Source of the DNA: Arthrobacter agilis
GTDB taxonomy: Bacteria > Actinomycetota > Actinomycetes > Actinomycetales > Micrococcaceae
Direction of reading: 5' to 3'
Assembly (NCBI RefSeq): GCF_030816075.1
Contig: NZ_JAUSXO010000001.1
Span: 3,224,001-3,288,000, forward strand
Length of the DNA: 64,000 nucleotides
Made by a program: the position numbers and the translations under genes. Positions 1 to 8,043 of the stretch are shown here, one piece after another (the stretch's first letter is position 1; each line of letters starts with the position of its first letter). The notes beneath the pieces are model-generated. The model ran no database searches and had not been told where the DNA came from. It was given only the letters and a program-made list of their open reading frames with translations.

Positions 1-205
1 GCGCCGCCGTGTCGCCCGTCGCCCACAGGTCACGCGCCAGGTCCTGCTGGGTCTTCAGCCGCTTCGCCACCGCGCGCAGGGCGGACAGGTTCACGCCGTG
101 ATCGTCTCCGTGCGCCTCGTTCACCGCACGCATCCGGGGATCCTCGAGAGCGGACAGCTCCGCCAGCACCTCGTCGACGGCAGGGACACCGACACCTGTG
201 GACAT
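1..205 (-). CDS. DNA alkylation repair protein, AlkD-like (partial)
   Basis: Only the first 68 codons lie in the window; the gene runs off the left edge. The visible N-terminus (VDEVLAELSALEDPRMRAV, then VNLSALRAVAKRLK and LARDLWATGD) resembles the start of the COG4912 AlkD-type HEAT-repeat DNA glycosylases, which remove alkylated bases. The pattern of a short helix, a glycine-containing turn, then 'LR.vAK.lK....LA..LW.tG' is typical. The ATG is preceded by GAGAGGTGAGC, a good ribosome binding site. The catalytic part is outside the window, so family assignment rests on the N-terminal repeat alone. Confidence 0.75.
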   Translation of the reverse strand, partial: MSTGVGVPAVDEVLAELSALEDPRMRAVNEAHGDDHGVNLSALRAVAKRLKTQQDLARDLWATGDTAA

Positions 206-288
206 GCTCACCTCTCTTCGGTCACGGGCCTCCCCCACATCCTGCCGTCATCGGCACCGGTACGCCAGAGCCCGGCCGGCACGGCGCC

Positions 289-331
289 GCCGGGTGGCCC
301 GATGCCGGTCACCGGCACCGGGCCACCCGGC
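289..331 (-). terminator. Hairpin terminator downstream of fmdA
   Basis: A 13-bp perfect stem (GCCGGGTGGCCCG paired with CGGGCCACCCGGC) encloses a second small stem (TGCCGG/CCGGCA). It lies 8 bp past the fmdA stop codon and before the next gene. There is no U tract, as is usual in high-GC actinobacteria. Confidence 0.75.
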
Positions 332-338
332 AGGCCTC

Positions 339-1595
339 CTACGCGTTGCTCGATCTGGGCGCCCCCATGCCGGGGTCCACCCTGTACGGGCCGGCGGCCG
401 ACGGCCGGATGTCGAAGTCGAAGATCGCGGTGGGGAGGTAGACCGTCGAGCAGGAGTTGGGGATGTCCACCACGCCGGAGAGCCTCCCCTCGATGGGTGC
501 CGAACCCAGGAGCAGGTAGGCCTGCTCGGGGCTGTAGCCGAACTTCGTGAGGTAGGCGATCGCGTGCAGGCAGGCCCGCTGGTAGGACAGGTGCGAGTCG
601 AGGTAGTGCTGCTTGCCGTCCAGGGTCACGGACGTGCCGGAGAAGGCGATCCACTCGCTGTACCGGGGGTCCACGATGCCGGGCATGAAGATGGCGTTCT
701 CGCTCACCCCGTAGGTGTCCATGCCACCCTTGATGACATCGACCCGCAGGTCGATGAAACCACCCATCTCGATGGCCCCGCAGAAGGTGATCTCGCCGTC
801 CCCCTGGGAGAAGTGCAGGTCGCCCAGGGACAGATTCGCGCCGTCCACGAACACCGGGTAGAAGATCCGCGAACCCTTCGACAGGTTCTTGATGTCCTGG
901 TTGCCGCCGTTCTCCCGGGGTGGCGCCGTACGGGCGGCCTCCGCGGCCACCCGGTCGAAGTCGGATGCAGCCAGGCTTCCGAGGACGGCGTGTTCGGCCT
1001 CCGGTGGCAACGCGAGAGGCGGTACCCGGTGGGGATCGGTGGCGATCAGGTCTCCCTCGCGCTTGTTCCACTTCGCCAGCAGCCCCGCCGACGGCGCCGT
1101 GCCCATCAGGCCCGGGTGGATGAGCCCGACGTAGGACACCTCCGGCACATGCCGCGACGTCGCCACCTGCCCGGTGAAATCCCAGATGGCCTTGTAGGCG
1201 TCGGGGAACTGATCGGTCAGGAAACCGCCGCCGTTGTTCCGGGAGAAGATGCCCGTATATCCCCAGCCCTGCCCTGCCAGCGGGCCCGAGTCCTCCTGCG
1301 GGATGGGACCGACGTCGAGGATATCCACCACGAGGAGATCGCCGGGTTTCGCTCCTTCGACGGCGAAGGGACCGCTGAGCTTGTGGACGGTGAGCAAGGG
1401 AGCGTTGAGGATGTCGTCCGCGGAATCGTCGTTGACGATCGCCCCGTCGAACCATTCACGGCAGTGGACCCTGAAGGAATCGCCCGGCCTGACGGTCGCC
1501 ACCGGGGGGATCTCGGGGTGCCATCGATTGTGTCCGACTTTCTCCTGGTCCTCGAATTTCCTGGTCGAATCGAGCGGGAATATGACGTCAGGCAT
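339..1595 (-). CDS. fmdA: Formamidase (acetamidase/formamidase family)
   Basis: This 418-residue protein matches the FmdA/AmdA family in length and in its all-beta N-terminal region (MPDVIFPLDSTRKF, HNRWHPEIPPV, VRPGDSFRV) followed by the conserved GDLLVVDILDVGPI and LIHPGLMGTAPS segments. The family hydrolyses formamide or short aliphatic amides to ammonia and the acid in the cytoplasm. The ATG is preceded by AAAGGAG seven bases upstream. It is the last gene of an operon with a FmdB zinc ribbon (35 bp upstream) and an AmiS/UreI channel, so the operon imports and hydrolyses an amide for nitrogen. Whether formamide or acetamide is preferred cannot be told from sequence. Confidence 0.93.
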   Translation of the reverse strand: MPDVIFPLDSTRKFEDQEKVGHNRWHPEIPPVATVRPGDSFRVHCREWFDGAIVNDDSADDILNAPLLTVHKLSGPFAVEGAKPGDLLVVDILDVGPIPQEDSGPLAGQGWGYTGIFSRNNGGGFLTDQFPDAYKAIWDFTGQVATSRHVPEVSYVGLIHPGLMGTAPSAGLLAKWNKREGDLIATDPHRVPPLALPPEAEHAVLGSLAASDFDRVAAEAARTAPPRENGGNQDIKNLSKGSRIFYPVFVDGANLSLGDLHFSQGDGEITFCGAIEMGGFIDLRVDVIKGGMDTYGVSENAIFMPGIVDPRYSEWIAFSGTSVTLDGKQHYLDSHLSYQRACLHAIAYLTKFGYSPEQAYLLLGSAPIEGRLSGVVDIPNSCSTVYLPTAIFDFDIRPSAAGPYRVDPGMGAPRSSNA

Positions 1596-1630
1596 TTCAT
1601 CTCCTTTGATGATTGTCGCCGTACCGCGGA

Positions 1631-1921
1631 TCAGGGCCGCGGCAGTTTTCTGTGGAGCGGATTGGACGAGAAGGGCTGGGTCCTCGGTGCCCCCGCCGAC
1701 GGGAGCGGGCCGGAGACGACCTGCGGTTCCGATGCGCTCCGGTGGGTCGCATCGATCAGTTGGAACGCTGCCGTTCCCGTCCTGGCGAGATGCGGGGCGG
1801 TGAACCTCCGCCGGGCCGGCTCACCGCAGGTGGGGCAGGCGTCCACCCCGGGTGCCGCCCCCATGGCGCGGACCACCTCGAAGACATCGCACCGGGGGCA
1901 GCGATACTCGTAGATCGGCAT
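1631..1921 (-). CDS. fmdB: FmdB family zinc-ribbon protein
   Basis: A 96-residue protein starting MPIYEYRCPRCDVFEV with a second CPTCGEPARRRF pair: two CxxC knuckles forming the zinc ribbon of the FmdB family. The C-terminal half is proline/serine-rich and probably disordered. FmdB was named from amidase operons and is proposed to regulate or assist the amidase; its exact role is not established. It sits between the amide channel and formamidase genes with short spacers, consistent with one transcript. Confidence 0.88.
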   Translation of the reverse strand: MPIYEYRCPRCDVFEVVRAMGAAPGVDACPTCGEPARRRFTAPHLARTGTAAFQLIDATHRSASEPQVVSGPLPSAGAPRTQPFSSNPLHRKLPRP

Positions 1922-1951
1922 TCAGTGGACCCTCTTTCCGCTAGTCGACGA

Positions 1952-2590
1952 TCAGGCGGGCGAGACCGCAACGCCCTCCCGCGAGGACGCATCGCCACGC
2001 GGAATACCTCTCCTGCCGAGGAAGAATGCTGCACCCAGGGATGCTGCCGCCACCACGGCCACCAGCAGCGCCAGGCCTGTGTTCGTCTCGTACCTGCCCA
2101 CCAGCAGGAAGAACGCCGGGATGGTGCCGGTGAGGTGCGCGACGAAGATCGTGAACCAGCCCGTGACGTAGGTGAGCGATTCCTTGCCGAGACCCAGCAG
2201 GAGGAAGAACAGCAGCCACAGGACGGCCCAGGTCCACCAGATGACGCCGAAGACGGGGTCGCCCACGAGGGTGAACTGGAGGGCGCCGATCACGACGGCG
2301 CACGCGGCGACGAACACCGAGAACCAGCCAAGGCCCTCGCCGCTGATCCCGGTCATCTGGAGTACCCCGACGTACAGGTAGGTGAAGCCGAAGAGGTACA
2401 GGCCTGCGGCACCGAAGATGGTCGGGAGGTCGTTGTCGGCCTGGATCAGGATGATCGTCGGGAACACGACCTGCATCGCCCCGACGAAGAAATTGAGGAT
2501 GGCCGCTGATTTGCCCGGGACCAGACCGATCAGCATGAGGCCATTGAGGAATAGAACGGCTCCGACGTATAACAGACCGACACTGCTCAT
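1952..2590 (-). CDS. amiS: AmiS/UreI family amide or urea channel
   Basis: A 212-residue integral membrane protein with about six or seven hydrophobic helices, beginning MSSVGLLYVGAVLFLNGLML and containing the family's FFVGAMQVVFPT and GWFTIFVAHLTGTIPAF segments. UreI/AmiS proteins form channels that let urea or short amides across the cytoplasmic membrane. An in-frame start 13 codons further upstream exists, but the chosen ATG has GGAG five bases before it and aligns with the family start. It is the first gene of the amide operon, 30 bp before fmdB. Confidence 0.9.
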   Translation of the reverse strand: MSSVGLLYVGAVLFLNGLMLIGLVPGKSAAILNFFVGAMQVVFPTIILIQADNDLPTIFGAAGLYLFGFTYLYVGVLQMTGISGEGLGWFSVFVAACAVVIGALQFTLVGDPVFGVIWWTWAVLWLLFFLLLGLGKESLTYVTGWFTIFVAHLTGTIPAFFLLVGRYETNTGLALLVAVVAAASLGAAFFLGRRGIPRGDASSREGVAVSPA

Positions 2591-2622
2591 GTTCGCTCCA
2601 TCGCGATACGACGAGTGGGATA

Positions 2623-2684
2623 TCGACACGAAAAGGCTATTTCGGGCTCACCTGGTTCGGGGCGGGAATAGCAATCGATGTCGA
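2623..2684 (-). promoter_or_regulatory. Possible structured leader of the amiS operon
   Basis: Between the promoter and amiS, two nested 6-bp inverted repeats (outer TCGACA/TGTCGA at 2623-2628 and 2679-2684; inner GCTATT/AATAGC at 2636-2641 and 2667-2672) can form a stem with an internal loop and a 25-nt terminal loop. No known riboswitch class is recognised. Chance pairing is possible. Confidence 0.35.
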
Positions 2685-2705
2685 AGAAATGCGGTTGTGT
2701 CGGCG

Positions 2706-2734
2706 ATCCTAGCCCCGCACTTTTTTACTGTCAA
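2706..2734 (-). promoter_or_regulatory. Sigma-70 type promoter for amiS-fmdB-fmdA
   Basis: On the minus strand TTGACA (2734-2729) and TAGGAT (2711-2706) are separated by 17 bases, close to the housekeeping consensus. The expected start of transcription is near 2699, giving a leader of about 110 nt before the amiS ATG. The stretch is AT-rich compared with its surroundings. Confidence 0.7.
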
Positions 2735-2807
2735 CGAAATAGGAATTATCGGGGATGCGCAGCGGAAATGTCCGAGGATGCCGGCGGCGTATCCTCCGCC
2801 GAAAGGG

Positions 2808-4169
2808 TCACGCCCTACGGTCCGCGGTGCTCCGAGTGGCGCCGGTGACCATCCACCGGTCGTCCCGGACACGCCACCCGAGGGTCGCCGCACGCGCCAG
2901 CATGTACCCGACGCCGAAGGCCAGCCACAGCCACACGATCCCCTCCCCTCCCGTCAGGTCCGCACGGCCCACGAGGACCAGCAGCGGCACGTAGACCACG
3001 AGGTTCACGACACCGGCGAGCGCCAGGTAGCGGGCGTCCCCGGCGCCGATCAGGACGCCGTCGAGCACGAAGACGAAGCCGCAGACCGGCTGGGAGGCGG
3101 CGAGCACCCACAGCCCGGCGGCGAACGCGCCCTGGACGGCGGGATCGGTGGTGAAGATCCACCCGACGAAGGGCACCACCGCGGCGAGCAGGCAGCCGGT
3201 GACGACCCCGAAGCCCACGCCCCAGAGGATCATCCGCCGCGTGAGCGCCCGCGCCAGGGGCCGGTTCCCGGAGCCGAGTTCCTTGCCGATGAGCGCCTGG
3301 GCGGCGATGGCCAGGGCGTCGAGCGCGAAGGCGAGGAAGGTGAAGACGGTCATGACGAGCTGGTGGGAGGCGAGGCTCAGGGGGCCCTGCGCCGTCGCCA
3401 CGAACACCGTGGCGAGGATGGCCACGCGGAGGGACAGGGTGCGCAGCATGAGCCACGAGCCCACGCTCGCGGTACTACGGATGCCGCGGAGGGACGGCTT
3501 CAGCGACACGCCCTCCCGCCGGGAGGACCGCACGATCAGCACGAGGTAGACGGCCGCCATGCCCCACTGCGCGAGGCTCGTCCCGAGGGCGGACCCGGCC
3601 ACCGACATCCCGGCGCCGTAGACGAGGAGGTAGTTCAGCGCGATGTTGACGCCGAACCCCGCGCCGGCGACGACCAGGGGCGTCCGGGTGTCCTGCAGTC
3701 CGCGCAGCACCCCCGTGGCGGCGAGGACCACGAGCATGGCTGTGAGCCCGGGCATGGACCAGCGCAGGTAGTCGACGGCGAACGCGTGGACCGCACCCTC
3801 CGCACCCAGGAGCGAGGCGAGCTGCGGTGCGGCGGTCCACCCGGCGACGGAGAGCACGACCCCGAGGAGGACCGCGAGGCCCACTCCGTCACGCCCGGCC
3901 GCGAGCGCCTCGGGCCGGCGGCCCGCCCCGAGCAGGCGGGCGACGGCGGGGGTCGTGGAGTAGGCGAGGAAGACCATGAGCCCGACGGCGGTCTGCAGCA
4001 CCGTGGACGCGAGGCCCACCCCGGCGAGCTGGTCGACGCCGAGGTGCCCCACGATCGCGGAGTCCGCGAGCAGGAAGAGCGGCTCGGCGATGAGCGCACC
4101 GAGGGCCGGCACGGCCAGCCGGAGGATACTTCGGCTGAGCCGGCGGTTGTCTGGCAGGGTCTGATCCAC
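2808..4169 (-). CDS. MATE family efflux transporter (DinF-like)
   Basis: A 453-residue membrane protein with about twelve hydrophobic helices. The N-terminal RLAVPALGALIAEPLFLLAD and IVGHLGVDQLAGVGLA segments are diagnostic for the DinF/NorM branch of MATE exporters, which expel cationic drugs using Na+ or H+ gradients. Start is GTG. It stands alone, 78 bp from a divergently read small membrane protein. The substrate is unknown. Confidence 0.92.
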   Translation of the reverse strand: MDQTLPDNRRLSRSILRLAVPALGALIAEPLFLLADSAIVGHLGVDQLAGVGLASTVLQTAVGLMVFLAYSTTPAVARLLGAGRRPEALAAGRDGVGLAVLLGVVLSVAGWTAAPQLASLLGAEGAVHAFAVDYLRWSMPGLTAMLVVLAATGVLRGLQDTRTPLVVAGAGFGVNIALNYLLVYGAGMSVAGSALGTSLAQWGMAAVYLVLIVRSSRREGVSLKPSLRGIRSTASVGSWLMLRTLSLRVAILATVFVATAQGPLSLASHQLVMTVFTFLAFALDALAIAAQALIGKELGSGNRPLARALTRRMILWGVGFGVVTGCLLAAVVPFVGWIFTTDPAVQGAFAAGLWVLAASQPVCGFVFVLDGVLIGAGDARYLALAGVVNLVVYVPLLVLVGRADLTGGEGIVWLWLAFGVGYMLARAATLGWRVRDDRWMVTGATRSTADRRA

Positions 4170-4246
4170 CCGTCCAGCCTAGGCGCCGCACGCAGGGCCT
4201 AAGCTGGAACGAACCCGAACCGCTCGCGAGGACATCCAGGGGAGTC

Positions 4247-4603
4247 ATGAAAGTCGGCGTCAAGCAGTACCTGGCAGGACTCGTCCTGCTGTTCCTCAGC
4301 ACCCTCTTCATCCCGCAGGCGGTCTCCGATTTCGCGCGCACGGAGTCCTCGGGCGGCACGGTTCCCGCCGAAGCGCCGGTACTGCTCGCCGTGGGGATCG
4401 TGATCGTCCTGGCCGCCGCTGCGTGCATCGGCTGGGGCTACTGGCTCACGCACCGCACAGGAGCCCCGCGGAAGCGGAACCCCGAGGACGATCCGGACGA
4501 ACCGCTGCTCCGGCCGGGCTACGCTCCCGAGACCCCGGAGCGGGACGCGTGGCGCGAGCACCCGCTCCGCAGACCGGACCGGGGCGCCGACGGGCGCTCC
4601 TGA
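4247..4603 (+). CDS. Hypothetical two-helix membrane protein
   Basis: A 118-residue protein with one N-terminal hydrophobic segment (YLAGLVLLFLSTLFI), a short polar loop containing ESSGGTVPAEA, a second segment (VLLAVGIVIVLAAAACIGWGY) and a charged, proline-rich cytoplasmic tail of about 45 residues. The ATG is preceded by CCAGGGGAGTC. No characterised family was recognised. It is transcribed alone, divergent from the MATE exporter. Confidence 0.7.
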   Translation: MKVGVKQYLAGLVLLFLSTLFIPQAVSDFARTESSGGTVPAEAPVLLAVGIVIVLAAAACIGWGYWLTHRTGAPRKRNPEDDPDEPLLRPGYAPETPERDAWREHPLRRPDRGADGRS

Positions 4604-4698
4604 AGCCCTCGGCTCTGTCCGTGGCGCCGCCCCCGCTCCCCCTGCACGGGACCGGGAGATCCCGTGTGTCCAGTGCTGCCGGGTCCGCCAACTCCTGC

Positions 4699-4728
4699 TT
4701 GTCACCCGGGGCGGGACCTTCCTAGAGT
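4699..4728 (+). promoter_or_regulatory. Candidate promoter of the HtrA-like protease gene
   Basis: TTGTCA and TAGAGT are separated by 18 bases, giving a predicted start about 74 nt before the ATG at 4809. Match to the sigma-70 consensus is fair. Confidence 0.45.
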
Positions 4729-4808
4729 CTGGGGTAGTGGCCGGAGACCGCCGTGGCTGTCGGTCGTACCGCCGTCCGGGCACCAGCCCACCCCAGGAGG
4801 ACCCGCTC

Positions 4809-5918
4809 ATGTTCCGCACCGGTATCCCGTCGTCGCCCGCCGCCGCGGGCCTCGCACTCCTGCTCCTGGCCACCGGCTGCACGGCCACCGGGCCCACCGA
4901 CAACTCCACCAGTGCCCCCGCGCAGGTACAGGGCGAGGCGGACGGCGGCTCGTCGGCCTCGCCGTCGTCCGGGGGGTCGGGCTCGTCGGGCTCGTCCGGG
5001 TCGGGCTCGCAGGACGACATGAGCATCCCCGACATCGTCGATGCGGTGCAGCCCTCCGTCGTCACCATCTTCACCGAGGAGGGGCTCGGCAGCGGTGTCA
5101 TCTACACGGAGGACGGCCTCGTCCTCACCAACGAGCACGTGATCCACGGGAACCAGGACGTGGAGGTCGCCTTCGCCGACGGGCAGCGGGTGTCGGGCAC
5201 GGTGGAGGCATCGGACGCCGTCTCCGACCTGGCCCTCGTGCGCGCCGACCGCACCGACCTGCCCGCCGCCACGTTCCAGTCCGGCCTGCCGCGCATCGGC
5301 GAGCTCGCCGTCGTCATCGGCTCGCCCCTCGGCTTCGAGAACACGGCGACGTCGGGCATCATCTCGGGCCTCCACCGCGAGATCCCCGGGTCCGCGTCCT
5401 CGAGCCAGTCTCTCGTGGACCTCATCCAGACCGACGCGGCGATCAGCCCGGGGAACTCCGGGGGCGCCGTCGTGAACGGGCGCGGCGAGATCATCGGCAT
5501 CAGCGAGGCCTACATCCCGCCCACCCAAGGCGCAGTGGCCCTCGGCTTCGCGATCCCCGCCCCTACCGCCACGGAGGTGGCCGAGGAGTTGCGTGAGGAC
5601 GGCACGGCCGAGCACGCGTTCATGGGCCTGGCTCCGGGCGCCATCACACCGCAGATCGCCGAGCAGCTGAACCTCCGCGACACCACGGGCGTCGTGGTGC
5701 TGTCGGTGTCGCGGGGCGGTCCGGCGGATGAGGCCGGGATCCGGCCGGGGGACATCATCACGAAGATCGGGGACGACGAGCTGTCGACGCCCGAAGACCT
5801 CCTGGCGGCGCTGCGTCAGCGCGACCCGGGGGAGAACGTCTCCGTCGAGGCCCGCCGCGGTTCGGACACGCGGACGGTGGACGTGGCACTGACCGACCGG
5901 CCCGCGGCGCAGGGCTGA
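4809..5918 (+). CDS. HtrA/DegP-like serine protease with PDZ domain, lipoprotein
   Basis: A 369-residue secreted protease. The N-terminus has a hydrophobic signal ending in LLLATGC, a weak lipobox that would anchor the mature protein to the outer face of the membrane. A Ser/Gly-rich linker (about 40-75) precedes the trypsin-like domain with triad His110 (LTNEHVIHG), Asp140 (VSDLALV) and Ser217 (SPGNSGGAV). A PDZ domain follows (about 275-360, GVVVLSVSRGGPADEAGI). Such proteins degrade or refold damaged envelope proteins. The chosen ATG has AGGAGGAC upstream; an open frame 24 codons further upstream lacks signal-peptide character. It converges on the next gene with only three bases between stop codons. 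Confidence 0.9.
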   Translation: MFRTGIPSSPAAAGLALLLLATGCTATGPTDNSTSAPAQVQGEADGGSSASPSSGGSGSSGSSGSGSQDDMSIPDIVDAVQPSVVTIFTEEGLGSGVIYTEDGLVLTNEHVIHGNQDVEVAFADGQRVSGTVEASDAVSDLALVRADRTDLPAATFQSGLPRIGELAVVIGSPLGFENTATSGIISGLHREIPGSASSSQSLVDLIQTDAAISPGNSGGAVVNGRGEIIGISEAYIPPTQGAVALGFAIPAPTATEVAEELREDGTAEHAFMGLAPGAITPQIAEQLNLRDTTGVVVLSVSRGGPADEAGIRPGDIITKIGDDELSTPEDLLAALRQRDPGENVSVEARRGSDTRTVDVALTDRPAAQG

Positions 5919-5921
5919 CGC

Positions 5922-6659
5922 CTACTCGAAGTGCGTCTTCCCCGGCCCCTGGCCGAGTGACTGCAGCACCGAGGCCGCGACGTCACGGAGCTTGATGTTC
6001 CTCGCGCTGGAGGCCGCCTTGAGGATCGACATGGCGGTGTCCTGCGAGCAGCGGTTCTGTCCCATGATCACGCCGGCGGCCAGGTCGATCGTGGTCCGGC
6101 TCTCCATGGCCGCCCGCATGTCGGCCCTGGCCTGCGCCAGCCCGGCGATGCGCACCGCGAGCCGAAGCGATGCCCCGACCTCCTCGGCGAACTTCTGCGC
6201 CGCCTCGATGGCCTGCTCGGTGAAGGCATGGGTCAGCGGGGAGTAGAAGTTCAGCGCCGCCTTCGCCTCACCCTCGAGCGGGATGGGCACCCCGAGCGCG
6301 GACTTCATGCCGTGGTCGGCGATCGCCCTGCTGTACTCGGGGAAACGCTCCTCGGTCTCGAAGTCCCCGACGTAGTGGACGGTGCCCAGGCGGGCTGCCC
6401 GCAGGCACGGCCCGTCGTTGTACTCGTACTGGACCTCGTCCATCTTCTGGGCGTCAGGGCTGTTGCTGGCGACCGTGATCTTGCTCCGGTCCCGCAGCAG
6501 GGTGACTCCGCACAGGACTTCGTCGTCCTCGGCGGACAGGGTGTGCCCTGCCATGGTGACGAGCTTCGTCAGGAACTGCTCGACGTCGTCGCTGTCGAGG
6601 ACCATGTCCTGCAGCAGGGCCGGGACAGGCTGGCTCTTGTCCCTCTCGTGATGTACCAA
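5922..6659 (-). CDS. GAF and ANTAR domain regulator
   Basis: A 245-residue protein with an N-terminal GAF domain (about 20-165; YNDGPCLRAARLG, GMKSALGVPIPLEGEAKAAL) followed by an ANTAR domain (about 175-235; AMESRTTIDLAAGVIMGQN, then DTAMSILKAASSARNIKLRDVA). ANTAR domains bind paired-hairpin RNA and prevent premature transcription termination; GAF senses a small ligand or redox state. This architecture is very common in actinobacteria. The longest reading starts at a TTG preceded by AAAGG; an ATG at 6605 (MVLDSDDVEQF) is an alternative. Confidence 0.88.
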   Translation of the reverse strand: MVHHERDKSQPVPALLQDMVLDSDDVEQFLTKLVTMAGHTLSAEDDEVLCGVTLLRDRSKITVASNSPDAQKMDEVQYEYNDGPCLRAARLGTVHYVGDFETEERFPEYSRAIADHGMKSALGVPIPLEGEAKAALNFYSPLTHAFTEQAIEAAQKFAEEVGASLRLAVRIAGLAQARADMRAAMESRTTIDLAAGVIMGQNRCSQDTAMSILKAASSARNIKLRDVAASVLQSLGQGPGKTHFE

Positions 6660-7015
6660 CAGATGTGCCTTTGCATCAACTCCCTGCTGGCACGCGCGAT
6701 GCTGCGAGGAGAAGGTGGTGGCCGCCTGCTGCTAAACGACCTAGAGCATATTACCCAATGTGCAGGGTCCCGGGCGCCAGCGTGGTACCCCCGCGTCAGG
6801 AGCCTCCGGCCGCGGCGTAGGGACCCGCTGTCAAGGCGAGGGATTTCCCGCTGTGCGGGCCTCGGAGCGGGGACCGCGCCGCACACTGGGTGTACGCAGC
6901 AAATGGCCCGGACCTGTCCGCGGACTGACGTTAGCCACCTCGATGTGCTTGCACGGACAGGGGGCGTTGATCGGGAGTCAAGCAGCGGCTCCCGATCAAC
7001 TGCCTGGGCCGCAGT
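6660..7015. other. Gene-free interval of 356 bp
   Basis: No convincing reading frame in either direction. Apart from the hairpin at 6966-7000 and likely promoter sequence for the GAF-ANTAR gene near its right-hand start (AT-richer stretch around 6735-6765), nothing was recognised. Confidence 0.5.
6966..7000 (-). terminator. Hairpin terminator of the phosphoesterase gene
   Basis: A perfect 12-bp inverted repeat, GTTGATCGGGAG and CTCCCGATCAAC, with an 11-nt loop lies 15 bp past the stop codon of the metallophosphoesterase gene. There is no U tract. Confidence 0.6.
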
Positions 7016-7786
7016 TCACGTCCGCGCGGCGTCGGTCATCCCGAGCCCGGCGTGCTGCCCCCGGTACACGGCCGTGCGCAGTTCGATCGCGTAGGGCTCG
7101 AGGGCGGGCATGCCCAGCTCGACGGCGACGGCGATCTCCGCCTCGACGTCGTACGCCACCCGCACGAACTGGATACCGAAGGGAGCCGAGCGATCGCCGT
7201 CCGGCTCTCCCTCCAGGATCACGTACGAGGCCTGCGGTTCGTCCAGCGGGTTGCCCACACTGCCCACGTTCATGAGCGTCCTGCTCCGGTAGGTGGAGAC
7301 GAAGGCGTCATGGATGTCGCCGTAGCAGACGACGTCCGGCGGCGGCCCGTCACCGGTGAGTTCCGTGGCCGCGAACATGCCGTCGAACTCCTCGTCGCTG
7401 TGCCGGGCGTGCACCCGGTGGTAGACGCTCTTCGCCGACGCGTGGAACATGCGGATGCGCCGACCGCTCAGCGAGATGTCGTGCGACAGCGGGAGCGACT
7501 GCAACCACCGGCGGTCCTCGGGGGTCAGTTCGTTGTGCCACCACCAGCCGGCGTCGTCGCGCCACTCCGGGGTCTCGCTGGGCAGGAAGTCGTCCCAGTT
7601 CCCGCGCACCGTGACCGCGCAGTGCAGGCGGCTCAGGCGGACGCATTCCGAGCCGCGGGGCCCCTTGCCGGCGACGTCACCCAGGTTGTAGACGGTGGAG
7701 ATACCGCGGCGTCGGAGGTCCGCCAGCACCGCCGTGAAGGCGGTGACGTTCCCGTGCAGGTCCGAGATCACGGCGACGCGTTCCAT
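7016..7786 (-). CDS. Metallophosphoesterase family protein
   Basis: A 256-residue calcineurin-like phosphoesterase. The dinuclear metal-binding motifs are all present in order: SDLHGN (residues 8-13), NLGDVAGKGP, VRGNWDD, MFHASAKS and YGDIHDAF. The family includes protein and nucleotide phosphatases of the YfcE/PrpE type; the substrate cannot be assigned. Monocistronic by spacing, with a hairpin terminator downstream. Confidence 0.9.
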   Translation of the reverse strand: MERVAVISDLHGNVTAFTAVLADLRRRGISTVYNLGDVAGKGPRGSECVRLSRLHCAVTVRGNWDDFLPSETPEWRDDAGWWWHNELTPEDRRWLQSLPLSHDISLSGRRIRMFHASAKSVYHRVHARHSDEEFDGMFAATELTGDGPPPDVVCYGDIHDAFVSTYRSRTLMNVGSVGNPLDEPQASYVILEGEPDGDRSAPFGIQFVRVAYDVEAEIAVAVELGMPALEPYAIELRTAVYRGQHAGLGMTDAART

Positions 7787-8043
7787 CCCGTCAGGCTATC
7801 CCGGTCCCGGAGTCCTGCGGTCCCGTCCCTCCTGCGAGCGGTCGATTGCGCGGCGCACCCACCCTGTGGGCAGTGCCTGGTCCGGAGCGCCCTTCCCGTC
7901 CGGGGAGCGGCTGCCGCCACGCAGCGCACGGCCGGATGCTGCATCGATGCCACAATCGAGACGCGGGCCGACGTCGCCCCTGATCCACGCGACCGGCCGC
8001 CGCAGGTCGATCGACCTACCCGGCTCCACACGAAGGAAGTCCC

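Noticed and set aside
198..1913. A 571-codon plus-strand frame over fmdA and fmdB
   Set aside because: Antisense to formamidase and FmdB, which match known families over their full length.
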